Shown here one piece after another: positions 1 through 9,240 of a stretch of 64,000 nucleotides of DNA. Position numbers and translations under genes: made by a program. The stretch is from Flavobacterium branchiarum (GTDB lineage Bacteria > Bacteroidota > Bacteroidia > Flavobacteriales > Flavobacteriaceae), in assembly GCF_030409845.1 (NCBI RefSeq), contig NZ_JAUFQQ010000005.1, forward strand, positions 496,001 through 560,000. Reading direction: 5' to 3'. The stretch's first letter is position 1. The number at the start of each line of letters is the position of its first letter. The notes under the pieces were generated by a model that was given only the letters and a program-made list of their open reading frames with translations, did no database searches and had not been told where the DNA came from.

Positions 1-205
1 ACATTCCTACTATAAATAGAAAAGCAGGAAATACCAAATCAACAAATGTCATTGCATCAGCATCAGCTGGCATGTGCTTCATCCATTGGGGTACATTTTT
101 GACACTTGCTAACTCATTGACAAAAATCATAACAAAAATGGTAATTCCACGAAAAGCATCTATGGAGATAATTCTCTTATTGAATAAATCTTCTTTTATT
201 TTCAT
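1..205 (-). CDS. Membrane acyltransferase-like protein (DUF5009/NagX type), 5' part only
   Basis: Reading the minus strand from the ATG at 205 gives an uninterrupted frame of 68 codons that runs off the left edge. It starts MKIKEDLFNKRIISIDAFRG, followed by a hydrophobic segment and a second one beginning near FVDLVFPAFLFIVGM. The pattern 'R-x-x-S-I-D-A-F-R-G' followed by membrane segments is typical of the DUF5009 / heparan-glucosaminide acetyltransferase-like integral membrane family of Bacteroidota. Those proteins are thought to acetylate sugars across the membrane. Only about 68 residues are present, so the substrate cannot be judged. It is divergent from the gene at 426. Confidence 0.6.
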   Translation of the reverse strand, partial: MKIKEDLFNKRIISIDAFRGITIFVMIFVNELASVKNVPQWMKHMPADADAMTFVDLVFPAFLFIVGM

Positions 206-376
206 ATGTAGGTACTATTTGTTTTAACAGGAATAGAATATTGCCTTCTACATCATAATCAGCCACATTATTAGCATCCTAACAAATATAAAATATTCAA
301 TAAGAAATCAAAGTAGTTTACAAAAGACTGACAAACTTATTCGTTATTGTTAAATATCAATAGAAGCATTTTTTGT

Positions 377-405
377 TTGGGTCAAAAAATATTCCCTTAC
401 TTTTG
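377..405 (+). promoter_or_regulatory. Bacteroidota-type promoter for the 426 gene
   Basis: TTG at 377-379 is followed after 18 bases by TACTTTTG at 398-405, matching the flavobacterial TTG-N(17-23)-TAnnTTTG consensus. It lies 20 bases before the ATG at 426, in the right place and orientation. Confidence 0.55.
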
Positions 406-425
406 ATAAATCACAATTCATCCCA

Positions 426-1373
426 ATGAAAAAAGCCCTTTTGCTTTTCTTTTTATCAATTACGGCAACCTACGGACAAATCTTAGGTTGTATTGATCCG
501 CTGTCTAAAAACTACAATCCAAAAGCTACAGAGAATGACGGAAGTTGTGTATATAAATCGGTAAAAATAAAACCTGAGTATTCAAAAAAACTAAGTGATT
601 CAATCAAAGAAACTTCTGGATTAATTGCTTTCAATTCGCTATTATGGACACACAATGACGATCATGATAAAACCATTTACGGACTGAATTATCAAGGAGA
701 GATCAAAAAGAAAATCGTACTGGAGAAAGTCATCAATTCCGACTGGGAAGAAATTTCGCAAGATAGCACTCACATCTACCTAGGGGACTTTGGAAATAAC
801 TATGCTGGAAACAGAGTCGATTTACATATTTTAAAAATCGAGAAAGAATCCTTTCTAGCAGGAAAACCTGTCATCGATACCATTTCTTTTTCATATTCTA
901 ATCAAACTAATTTTACCTCAGAGAAAGCAAACAAAACCAACTTTGATTGTGAAGCTTTTATTGTTACAAACGATAGTATTTATCTGTTTACTAAACAATG
1001 GAAACACAATAAAACCAGTATTTACGCTTTACCTAATAAAACTGGAAAGCATATTGCGCAATTAAAAGGAACTCTTGATGTAAAAGGATTAGTGACAGGC
1101 GCTACTTTTGTACCCTCCAAAAAGAGGATTGTCCTTTGTGGTTATTCTAAAATTGGAAAACCTTTTTTATACCTTTTGTACGATTATAAAAACAATGATT
1201 TTCTGTCAGGTAATAAACGAAGAATCAAGATTGCCATGCCTTTTCATCAAATTGAAGGTATCGCAACCGAAGATGGTTTGCATTATTATTTAACCAATGA
1301 AGCTTTGATTAGAAAACCTTTACTTAATACACCTCAACAAATCCATCGAGTTGACTTAAGTTCTTACTTCTAG
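426..1373 (+). CDS. Exported propeller-like protein with N-terminal GC(I)DP...NYNP..DGSC motif
   Basis: 315 residues. Residues 1-18 form a signal peptide (MKKALLLFFLSITATYGQ). Directly after it, residues 21-42 carry the Bacteroidota motif 'GCIDP-x3-NYNP-x-A-x3-DGSC-x-Y', seen in many secreted proteins of this phylum, often as repeats; here there is one copy. The rest contains repeated beta-rich blocks with 'SGLIAFNSLLWTHND', 'LGDFGNN', 'DCEAFI' and 'QIEGIA', which resemble the SdiA/esterase-like beta-propellers of flavobacteria. It is probably periplasmic or surface-exposed, but no enzymatic role can be assigned. A promoter lies just upstream, and a long repeat field starts one base after the stop codon. 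Confidence 0.6.
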   Translation: MKKALLLFFLSITATYGQILGCIDPLSKNYNPKATENDGSCVYKSVKIKPEYSKKLSDSIKETSGLIAFNSLLWTHNDDHDKTIYGLNYQGEIKKKIVLEKVINSDWEEISQDSTHIYLGDFGNNYAGNRVDLHILKIEKESFLAGKPVIDTISFSYSNQTNFTSEKANKTNFDCEAFIVTNDSIYLFTKQWKHNKTSIYALPNKTGKHIAQLKGTLDVKGLVTGATFVPSKKRIVLCGYSKIGKPFLYLLYDYKNNDFLSGNKRRIKIAMPFHQIEGIATEDGLHYYLTNEALIRKPLLNTPQQIHRVDLSSYF

Positions 1374-2450
1374 TTTACAGTCGGATTTCTAGTTTTCAGT
1401 CTCAGTTTTCAGTCGCATTTCTAGTTTTCAGTCGCAGTTTTCAGTCTCAGTGTCATCCTGAGCGAAGACGAAGGACAGTCGCAGTTTGCATTCCTTGCGT
1501 AAAGCTTTGCGTCCCTTGCGAAACCTTTGCGGACTTTTCAGTCTCAGTTTTCAGTCACAGTATCCAGTCGCAATGTCATCCTGAGCGGAGACGAAAAACA
1601 GTCCCAGTTTGCACTCCTTACGTAAAGCTTTGCGAACTTTGCGAAATCTTTGCGCACTTTGCGGTTAATTTTCTTGCCACAACTTAGAATTAAAACTTTG
1701 CGAACCTTGCGAAACCTTTGCGGACTTTTCAGTCTCAGTTTTCAGTCACAGTTTTCAGTCACAGTATCCAGTCGCATTGTCTTCCTGAGCGGAGACGAAA
1801 AACAGTCCCAGTTTGCACTCCTTACGTAAAACTTTGCGAACCTTGCGAAATCTTTGCGCACTTTGCGGTTAATTTTCTTGCCACAGATTAAAAGGATTAA
1901 AAAGATTTTAAAAACTAAACTTACTACAGGTTTGTGTTAGTTTCTTGCGAAGACCCTTCGTGCCTCAGGGTAACAATATTGGGGTGAATTTACAGTCGCA
2001 GTATTCAGTCTCTGTATCATCCTGAGCGGAGACGAAAAACAGTCATAGTTTGCATTCCTTGCGTAAAGCTTTGCGAACTTTGCGAAATCTTTGTGCACTT
2101 TGCGGTTAATTTACTTGCCACAGATTAAAAGGATTAAAAAGATTTTAAAAACTAAACTTACTACAGGTTTGTGTTAGTTTCTTGCGAAGACCCTTCGTGC
2201 CTCAGGGTGACAAGATTGTCGATAAACTTTGCGGTTAATTTTCTTGCCACAGATTAAAAGGATTAAAAAGATTTTAAAAACTAAACTTACTACAGGTTTG
2301 TGTTAGTTTCTTGCGAAGACCCTTCGTGCCTCAGGGTGACAAGATTGGGGGTGAATTTATAGTCGCAGTATCCAGTCTCAGTTTTCAGTCACAGTTTGCG
2401 AACCTTGCGAAATCTTTGCGAACTTTGCGATTAATTTTTTTCAAGCTTAA
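1374..2450 (+). repeat. 1.1-kb field of interspersed short and long repeats, no gene
   Basis: Three kinds of unit are mixed. (a) An 11-12 base unit close to CAGTCTCAGTTTT / CAGTCGCAGT recurs, starting within a few bases of the preceding stop codon. (b) The block GTCATCCTGAGCG.AGACGAA occurs near 1452, 1573, 1768 and 2018. (c) 'CTTTGCGAACCTTGCGAAA' runs lead into a long block that begins TTGCCACAGATTAAAAGG and ends CCTCAGGGTGACAAGATTG. That block is present three times, ending near 1980, 2218 and 2346. No credible open reading frame crosses the region. Confidence 0.85.
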
Positions 2451-2545
2451 AATTTCAGGTTAAAATAAAATTGTAAATCTTACAAACATCTACCAAAATT
2501 ATGCAACAACTAATTCCTCGGATATAGCAACCTTTGCTCACTGAT

Positions 2546-2953
2546 ATGAAAAAAGTATTTATCTTATTACTCTCCTTCTTTTACTTAGTATTGTCTAGTG
2601 GCTTTACTAAGAATACTCATATCTGTAAAGGAATCAAGCAGGAGACGTACTTTTTTGCGCAAAATAAAGAAGGACAACCTTGTTCTAAATGTGCTCGTAA
2701 GGACGGAAAAATACTTCAAGATTGTTGCAAACACGAAACCAAGCTATTAAAAATAACAGAGAAGGCTCAAAAAGCAGCTTCTGATACGATTCCTCTAAAA
2801 TACTTAGGAGTTGCTTTGCCTTTTCATTTCTTTAAAGTTGTCTTTGGCTATGAACTTCCTCAAGTAAAAACTTTAAGGTTTACATACGTCTCTGCAACGA
2901 TTCCTATTAGGAATACCCTACTCTACATTTATTATTGCGTATATCGTATTTGA
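2546..2953 (+). CDS. Small Cys-rich exported protein (HYC_CC_PP-type)
   Basis: About 135 residues from the ATG at 2546. An in-frame ATG at 2534 would add MLTD in front of the signal peptide and is less likely. The signal sequence MKKVFILLLSFFYLVLSSGF is followed by 'HICKG', 'CSKCARKDG' and 'DCCKHE'. This Cys/His spacing is that of small flavobacterial proteins annotated as HYC_CC_PP family, which are often found beside RND metal-efflux genes. The product is probably periplasmic and could bind a metal ion. It is the first gene of a same-strand cluster that continues with the TolC-like channel 78 bases downstream. Exact function unknown. Confidence 0.6.
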   Translation: MKKVFILLLSFFYLVLSSGFTKNTHICKGIKQETYFFAQNKEGQPCSKCARKDGKILQDCCKHETKLLKITEKAQKAASDTIPLKYLGVALPFHFFKVVFGYELPQVKTLRFTYVSATIPIRNTLLYIYYCVYRI

Positions 2954-3031
2954 TTTTATTCAATTAAATAATCTATGTTGTTTCTAAAGAACAGCACAGG
3001 ATTTCTATTGTTAAATTTTAAATATAAATGT

Positions 3032-4417
3032 ATGAAAATGCAATTCTTTGCATTGGTAATCATCGGTTTAGCCACAGGAAATCTTTTGGCACAAACCGTA
3101 ACATTACCAAATGCTCTTGAACGTTCTGTTCAGAATTTTGAAAAAATAAAAGCTAAGGAAGCAATGGTACTTGCTTCAAAAGAAAATGTAATCTACCAAA
3201 AAAGTCAGTATTTACCTGATTTCACTTTGATGGCGCAACAAAGCTACGGAACAATTAATGCTCAAAACGGACCTATGTATGGGTTTGGAGGTTTGGGCGT
3301 TGCATCGACTTCTATGCCTTTGCAGGAGCAAAATTGGAATGCCGCTTTTGGCTCACTCTATCTAGCAAACATCAATTGGAACCTATTTACTTTTGGTAAA
3401 ATAAAAAATCAGGTTGCAATTGCCAAAGCAGATGAAACCGTAGCACAAAAAGATTTAGAGCAACTAAAATTCCAACATCAGGTAAAAGTTGGCGCTGCTT
3501 ACTTAAATCTCTTGGCTGCACAACGCATCAAATTTGTTCAGGATAAAAACCTAGAACGTGCCGAAGTTGTTGCAACCACAACCGAAAGCCGTTCGAATAG
3601 CGGTTTGATTCCAGAAGTCGATTTCTCTTTGGCGAAAGCCGAAGTTGCCAATGCTAAATCGGCAGTATTAAAAGCCTATGATTTAGAACTCGATTACTCA
3701 AAAGGACTGGCCGTGATGATGGGAGAAGAATATCGAAAATACGAATTAGATCCTTTTTTCACCAACAAAACACCATCACTACTTTTAGAATCATCACTAG
3801 AAACTAGCAAACACCCTATTTTGGAATGGCAAAACAGTACGGTTCAAAAAAGCGTGCAACAAGAAAAATTACAGTCCTCACTTGGGTTACCTAGTATTTC
3901 TTCATTTGGTGTAATACAAGGACGCGGTTCAGGTTTTGATTGGAATTATGTGCAAGACAATACAGCATTTTCTAAATCGTATTCTGATGGCGTTGGCATA
4001 GACCGAAGTAATTATATTGTTGGTATTGGAATTAGTTGGAATCTGATGAATTTATACCGTCAGACCTCAAAAAAGAAAGAGCAAAAGTTCATTACGCAAT
4101 CGCTTCAAAACGAATATGACTATATGAATCAGGAGCTTGTAGCGCAACAAAAATTGGCAGATGACAAATTAAAAAATGCATTTGAAATTTTTGAAGAAAC
4201 TAAAATTCAAGTAAAAGCAGCTACAGATGCATACAAACAGCATACTGCATTATACAATAACGGATTAACGACTATTGTTGACTTGACTCAATCTTTCTAC
4301 ACGCTCAACAGAGCCGAAATCGACTATGAAATAGCTCAAAACAACATCTGGCAGGCCTTATGGATTAAAGCTGCAGCCAAGGGTGACTTGTCTATTTTAT
4401 TAAACGCCATATACTAA
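3032..4417 (+). CDS. TolC-family outer-membrane efflux channel
   Basis: The ATG at 3032 gives MKMQFFALVIIGLATGNLLAQ, a clean signal peptide ending at AQ. The in-frame ATG at 2975 would put 19 non-signal residues in front, so 3032 is preferred. The mature part (about 440 residues) has the duplicated long amphipathic helices of outer-membrane efflux proteins, e.g. 'KVGAAYLNLLAAQRIKFVQD', 'EVDFSLAKAEVANAKSAVLKAY' and 'TALYNNGLTTIVDLTQSFYTLN' near the C terminus, the usual conserved site of the second repeat. It would form the trimeric outer-membrane exit duct for the pump encoded 10 bases downstream. Confidence 0.88.
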   Translation: MKMQFFALVIIGLATGNLLAQTVTLPNALERSVQNFEKIKAKEAMVLASKENVIYQKSQYLPDFTLMAQQSYGTINAQNGPMYGFGGLGVASTSMPLQEQNWNAAFGSLYLANINWNLFTFGKIKNQVAIAKADETVAQKDLEQLKFQHQVKVGAAYLNLLAAQRIKFVQDKNLERAEVVATTTESRSNSGLIPEVDFSLAKAEVANAKSAVLKAYDLELDYSKGLAVMMGEEYRKYELDPFFTNKTPSLLLESSLETSKHPILEWQNSTVQKSVQQEKLQSSLGLPSISSFGVIQGRGSGFDWNYVQDNTAFSKSYSDGVGIDRSNYIVGIGISWNLMNLYRQTSKKKEQKFITQSLQNEYDYMNQELVAQQKLADDKLKNAFEIFEETKIQVKAATDAYKQHTALYNNGLTTIVDLTQSFYTLNRAEIDYEIAQNNIWQALWIKAAAKGDLSILLNAIY

Positions 4418-4427
4418 AGCCTAAATT

Positions 4428-7400
4428 ATGAATTTAATACGTTTTGCCTTGCGCAAGCCCATCTCTATTATGGTGATGGTGCTGGGGCTATTATTCTTCG
4501 GAATCAAAGCTACCAAAGATATAAAGGTGGATATTCTGCCAGATATGAATCTTCCTGTTGTGTATATAGCCCACTCATTTAATGGTTATACACCGCAACA
4601 AATGGAGGGTTATTTTACAAAGATGTATGTAAATATGATGCTGTTTACAAGCGGTATCGAAAGCATCGAAACCAAAAATACCCAAGGACTTACCTTAATG
4701 AAAATTAACTTTTATGAGGGAACAGATATGGGGCAGGCTATTGCCGAAATCAATGCCTTATCTAATCGTTCTCAGGTATTTTTGCCTCCGGGTGCTCCGC
4801 CTCCATTCATCATTCGATTTGATGCTTCGTCGCAACCTGTGGGACAATTGGTTTTTAAGAGTAATTCAAAAACAAACAACGAGTTACAGGATATCGCCAA
4901 CTTTTCGGCTCGACCATTTTTGATTAAAATTCCAGGACTAACAACCGCACCTCCTTTTGGCGGAAGCCCAAGAACTATCGAAATAAACATCGACCCAAAT
5001 AAATTGCGTACGCATCAATTAACTCCTGAGCAAATTGTAGAAGCCATTAGCCGTAATAATATTACTTCTCCATCGGGGAATATCTATGTTGATGATATTA
5101 ATTATCTAACGCCTACAAATAATACCATTAAAGAAGTGGCTGATTTTGGGAATATTCCAATTTTCAAAGGCGGAGTCGATAATGTTTATATCCGTGATAT
5201 TGCAACTGTAAAAGATGGTGCCGATATTACAACAGGTTACGCCTTGATTAACGGAGCGCGTTCTGTGTATATCAATATTGCAAAATCGGGTAATGCATCG
5301 ACTTGGGATGTGGTGAAGAATTTGAAGAAAGCCATTCCGATGATTCAGAATAATTTACCAGAAGATGTTACAATCTCTTATGAATTTGACCAATCGGTAT
5401 ATGTAATCAATGCTGTAAAAAGTTTAATTCTAGAAGGTGCTTTAGGTGCTTTATTAACTGGATTAATGGTATTACTGTTCTTGCGTGATAATAGAGCGGC
5501 TTTAATTGTGGTTTTAACGATTCCAATTTCGATTATTTCAGGAGTATTATTCCTAAAATTATTTGGACAAAGTATCAATATTATGTCCTTATCTGGACTG
5601 GCTCTTGCAATAGGAATTCTGGTTGATGAAAGTACTGTTACTATCGAAAACATTCATCAACATCTTGCAATGAACAAAACAAAGGCAAAGGCAATCCTAG
5701 ATGCTTGTCTCGAAATTGCTTTTCCTAAATTATTGATTCTACTTTGTATTCTTGCCGTATTTGCTCCTGCATTTATGATGACTGGAATACCTGGTTCTTT
5801 ATTTATGCCGTTGGCACTTGCTATTGGGTTTTCGATGATTATATCATTTATCCTATCACAAACCTTTGTTCCTGTAATGGCCAATTGGTTAATGAAGGCT
5901 CAAGATGAGAATCACGTACACAAAGAAGATAAATTTGATCGTTTTAAAAATCGTTTTGTAACGTTTTTAGAATCTATAATGCAAAAGCGCAAAATGATTT
6001 TGATTGCGAGCTTTGTTTTGGTTGGATTAGGAGTTTTTATCATGTACAACAATACAGGAAAAGATGTATTACCAACCGTAAATTCAAGTCAGTTTCAAGT
6101 ACGTATAAAAGCGCCTGAGGGGACTCGTATCGAAAAAACAGAACTGAAAATTAAGCAAGTTCTAAATGAGCTAGAAACAGTAATTGGCAAAAACCACATT
6201 GCTATTTCTTCGGTATTTATTGGTCAGCATCCTTCATCATTTGCGGTAAGTCCAATTTACTTATATAATGCAGGGCCACACGAAGGATTGATGCAAATCG
6301 CACTAAAAGATTACGATGGAAACACGAATGATTTAAAAGAAAAAATCCGTAATCACATGAAAGCAAAAATGCCCGAATTGCATTTTTCTTTCGAACCAAT
6401 AGAGCTCACTGAAAAGATTTTAAGTCAAGGAACAAATACGCCAATTGAAGTTCGTTTTTCGGGTATGATGAAAAAAATGAACATCATGTATGCTAATAAG
6501 TTACTGGCAAAACTAAAAGAAATTGATTATTTAAGAGACCAACAAATTCCGCAATCGCTGAATTATCCCGCTTTCGAAATTAATATCGACAGATTAAGAG
6601 CCGCACAATTAGGAATCGATGCTCAGGATATTGCTCGTTCCTTGGTACCAATTACAGCATCTTCTCGCTATACCAGCAAAAATATGTGGGTTGGCGGCAT
6701 GATGGGAATTGCCTACGATGTTCAAGTACAAACGCCTCAGAACATATTAAATAGTAAGGACGAATTGCTTAATGTTCCGTTAGGAAAAAATGCTGACCGA
6801 CCAGTTCTTGGTGATGTAGCCACAATTACACCAACAAAAGTTTTAGGAGAAAGTTACAACTTAGGAACAATGGGCTATACTCCCGTTACTGCAAATATTC
6901 ATGATACCGATTTAGGCCGAGCGCAAAAAGATGTACAAGCTGCAATTGCTTCTCTGGGTGGATTACCAAAAGGGGTAAATGTTCAAATTTCAGGAATGGT
7001 GCCTGTTCTGGATGAAACCATGAGCAGTTTGGCAATGGGATTATTAATTGCAATTATTGTAATCTTTTTAATGTTGGCAGCCAACTTTCAATCATTCAAA
7101 GTTTCATTTGTAATCCTAACAACAGTACCATTTGTAATCTTAGGATCGCTGTTATTAATGAAAGTAACTGGCTCTACATTAAACTTACAATCATATATGG
7201 GAATCATCATGTCGGTAGGAGTTTCTATCGCCAATGCCGTTCTACTAATCAGTAATGCCGAAACATTGCGTATGGAAAATGGAAATGCATTAACAGCAGC
7301 CATACAAGCTGCGTCGCTTCGTATTCGCCCTATCATCATGACAACATTGGCTATGATAGCAGGTATGTTACCAATGGCAATTGGACATGGCGAAGGTGGA

Positions 7401-7577
7401 GACCAAGTTGCTCCGCTAGGAAGAGCAGTAATTGGCGGCTTAATCGCATCCTCTTTTAGTGTATTGCTATTATTGCCATTAGTATTCGTATGGATACAAG
7501 GCAAGGCATCTACACAATCGCCATCATTAGATCCAGACGACGAAAACAGTGCACATTATATCGCATTAGAAAAATAA
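4428..7577 (+). CDS. RND efflux pump, inner-membrane permease
   Basis: 1049 residues, full length for the AcrB/CusA superfamily. The N terminus MNLIRFALRKPISIMVMVLG is the first transmembrane helix. Two large periplasmic loops and two blocks of membrane helices follow. In TM4 the proton-relay site reads 'GILVDESTVTIEN' with Asp400-Glu401, where AcrB has Asp-Asp and CusA a single Asp. The second half has 'SYMGIIMSVGVSIANAVLLISNAE' and 'RPIIMTTLAMIAGMLPMAIG', both typical RND motifs. It is coupled to the TolC-like gene upstream and the adaptor downstream. Substrate cannot be read from the pump alone; neighbouring Met- and Cys-rich partners suggest a soft metal ion. Confidence 0.9.
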   Translation: MNLIRFALRKPISIMVMVLGLLFFGIKATKDIKVDILPDMNLPVVYIAHSFNGYTPQQMEGYFTKMYVNMMLFTSGIESIETKNTQGLTLMKINFYEGTDMGQAIAEINALSNRSQVFLPPGAPPPFIIRFDASSQPVGQLVFKSNSKTNNELQDIANFSARPFLIKIPGLTTAPPFGGSPRTIEINIDPNKLRTHQLTPEQIVEAISRNNITSPSGNIYVDDINYLTPTNNTIKEVADFGNIPIFKGGVDNVYIRDIATVKDGADITTGYALINGARSVYINIAKSGNASTWDVVKNLKKAIPMIQNNLPEDVTISYEFDQSVYVINAVKSLILEGALGALLTGLMVLLFLRDNRAALIVVLTIPISIISGVLFLKLFGQSINIMSLSGLALAIGILVDESTVTIENIHQHLAMNKTKAKAILDACLEIAFPKLLILLCILAVFAPAFMMTGIPGSLFMPLALAIGFSMIISFILSQTFVPVMANWLMKAQDENHVHKEDKFDRFKNRFVTFLESIMQKRKMILIASFVLVGLGVFIMYNNTGKDVLPTVNSSQFQVRIKAPEGTRIEKTELKIKQVLNELETVIGKNHIAISSVFIGQHPSSFAVSPIYLYNAGPHEGLMQIALKDYDGNTNDLKEKIRNHMKAKMPELHFSFEPIELTEKILSQGTNTPIEVRFSGMMKKMNIMYANKLLAKLKEIDYLRDQQIPQSLNYPAFEINIDRLRAAQLGIDAQDIARSLVPITASSRYTSKNMWVGGMMGIAYDVQVQTPQNILNSKDELLNVPLGKNADRPVLGDVATITPTKVLGESYNLGTMGYTPVTANIHDTDLGRAQKDVQAAIASLGGLPKGVNVQISGMVPVLDETMSSLAMGLLIAIIVIFLMLAANFQSFKVSFVILTTVPFVILGSLLLMKVTGSTLNLQSYMGIIMSVGVSIANAVLLISNAETLRMENGNALTAAIQAASLRIRPIIMTTLAMIAGMLPMAIGHGEGGDQVAPLGRAVIGGLIASSFSVLLLLPLVFVWIQGKASTQSPSLDPDDENSAHYIALEK

Positions 7578-7656
7578 AAACCTGAAATCGTCATGATTCG
7601 GAATCATAAACAATAACGAAGAATCAGAATTCAATAAAAAATAAAATTATTTACAT

Positions 7657-8745
7657 ATGAAACTAATTTATTATATCCTTATCGGAATTGTATTTGCATC
7701 CTGCAATTCAGAAAACAAAAAGGCCGAAAAACCAAATGCGATGCCCATGATGATGATGCCGAATTTTGAAACCGTATCTATCAAAAAAAGCAATCCTCAG
7801 GTACAATTAAAACTAGCAGGCGAATTAATATCGGATCAGGAAACATCTATTTATGCCAAAGTAAATAGTTATGTCAAAAAACTCCCTGTAGATATTGGCT
7901 CAATAGTTACCAAAGGGCAAGTTATCCTTGTACTCGAAGCACCAGAAATTCAAGCGCAATTGGCAGCAGCAAAATCAAAATGGAAAGCACAAGAAGCCAT
8001 TTACATTGCTACAAAATCGAATTACGACCGAATGTTCAAAGCAAATGAAACAAAAGGAGCCATTGCCAAAGATGCCTTAGACCAGATTACAGCAAGAAAA
8101 CTAGCCGATCAAGCACAATTAGAAGCAACCAAATCTGCCTATCAAGAAATGCAAATTATGAACGATTATTTAGTCATTAGAGCACCGTTTAGTGGTATCA
8201 TTGCCGAAAGAAACATCGATTTAGGCTCTTATGTTGGCCCAATGGGAAAAGGATCAGACAAACCTTTATTGGTACTTCAGGACAACAAAAAACTGAGAGT
8301 TTCCCTTTCAGTTCCAGAAGCAAATACAGCTTATTTAAGTTTGGGAGATTCGGTACATTTTAAAGTTACTTCGATTCCTCAGAAAAAATATATGGCCAAA
8401 ATATCTCGAAAATCAGGAGTTCTAGATTTCAAACTTCGTTCAGAACGCATCGAAGCAGATATCATGAAAATGCATCCTGAGCTAAAACCGCTAATGGTTG
8501 TTGAAGCAACATTGCCATTACAAGCAAAAGAAGCTACATTTTTCATTCCAAAAACAGCCTTGGTAGAAAGCAATATTGGCATGTATGTAATCCGTGTTGA
8601 AAATGGTGTAACAAAAAATATTCCCGTTTCAAAAGGACGTACGTTAATGGATAAAATTGAAGTTTTTGGAGAGCTAAACGAAAGCGATAACATACTCCTA
8701 AAAGCCACAGAAGAAATAGTAGAAGGAACAAAAATTAAAAAATAA
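7657..8745 (+). CDS. RND periplasmic adaptor (membrane fusion) lipoprotein with Met-rich N terminus
   Basis: 362 residues. MKLIYYILIGIVFASC is a lipoprotein signal with Cys16 as the acylated residue. Residues 29-35 read MPMMMMP, a Met-rich stretch like those that bind Cu(I)/Ag(I) in Cus-type proteins. A biotinyl-lipoyl-like barrel half ('ISDQETSIYAKVNSYVKKLPVDIG'), a helical hairpin (about 98-150), the second barrel half ('IRAPFSGIIAERNIDLGSYV') and beta-barrel domains follow, the order of HlyD/AcrA adaptors. It would link the RND pump to the TolC-like channel. Gap to the pump gene is 79 bases; the next gene follows after 5 bases. Confidence 0.88.
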   Translation: MKLIYYILIGIVFASCNSENKKAEKPNAMPMMMMPNFETVSIKKSNPQVQLKLAGELISDQETSIYAKVNSYVKKLPVDIGSIVTKGQVILVLEAPEIQAQLAAAKSKWKAQEAIYIATKSNYDRMFKANETKGAIAKDALDQITARKLADQAQLEATKSAYQEMQIMNDYLVIRAPFSGIIAERNIDLGSYVGPMGKGSDKPLLVLQDNKKLRVSLSVPEANTAYLSLGDSVHFKVTSIPQKKYMAKISRKSGVLDFKLRSERIEADIMKMHPELKPLMVVEATLPLQAKEATFFIPKTALVESNIGMYVIRVENGVTKNIPVSKGRTLMDKIEVFGELNESDNILLKATEEIVEGTKIKK

Positions 8746-8750
8746 TAAAG

Positions 8751-9185
8751 ATGAAAACATATTATAAATACCTAGTTATTGTAGCAATTGCTGCGATTCT
8801 AATTTCTTGCAAAGACAAAGAAAACAAAGAGCAAACGGTGGCACAAACTCCACAAGAACAGCCAGTACAACAAGACACAGCGCCCAATAAAGCAAAACAT
8901 GTTCCTACCGATGAGGTTTGCATGGTCAATGATAAACACATGGCAAAAAAGCAAATGGAAGTTCCTTTTGACGGAAAAATGTACTACGGCTGTTGCAATA
9001 TGTGTGTAGAACGCATCCCAAATGACGAAACTGTTCGTAAAGCAACAGATCCATTTACAGGTCAAAAAATCGACAAAGCCTTGGCATATATCGAGTCCTT
9101 AAACGAAGAAGGAAATGTCGCCTATTTTGAATCCGAAGAAAATTTCCAACAATTTCTAAAAGAGAATCAACTGACCAAAAACTAG
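8751..9185 (+). CDS. Cys-rich lipoprotein of the efflux cluster, possible metal-binding protein
   Basis: 144 residues. Lipoprotein signal with lipobox 'ILISC' and Cys20. A low-complexity Gln/Pro/Glu linker (about 22-47) is followed by 'EVCMVNDKHMAKKQMEVPFD' (Cys57) and 'YYGCCNMCVE' (Cys81, Cys82, Cys85). One Cys followed about 24 residues later by C-C-x2-C resembles TRASH/YHS-type metal-binding modules; flavobacterial relatives are sometimes called MlpB-like. It follows the adaptor gene by 5 bases, so it is very likely co-transcribed and may act as a periplasmic metal sensor or carrier for the pump. Function inferred. Confidence 0.65.
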   Translation: MKTYYKYLVIVAIAAILISCKDKENKEQTVAQTPQEQPVQQDTAPNKAKHVPTDEVCMVNDKHMAKKQMEVPFDGKMYYGCCNMCVERIPNDETVRKATDPFTGQKIDKALAYIESLNEEGNVAYFESEENFQQFLKENQLTKN

Positions 9186-9205
9186 TCTCCTAATTCTATA
9201 AACTA

Positions 9206-9240
9206 AAATCCACTTTACTAATAATAAAGTGGATTTTTTT
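9206..9240 (+). terminator. Rho-independent terminator of the efflux cluster
   Basis: A 12-bp perfect stem, AAATCCACTTTA (9206-9217) with TAAAGTGGATTT (9225-9236), 7-base loop, followed by more T residues. Confidence 0.85.

Noticed and set aside
1374..2450. Possible CRISPR or ncRNA cluster
   Set aside because: Repeat lengths and spacings are irregular, spacers are themselves repeats, and no cas gene or conserved RNA fold of known type was recognised.
5378..7504. Several minus-strand open frames inside the RND pump gene (5378-5653, 5657-5884, 6217-6399, 7088-7504)
   Set aside because: They are antisense shadows of a full-length, well-conserved RND protein.
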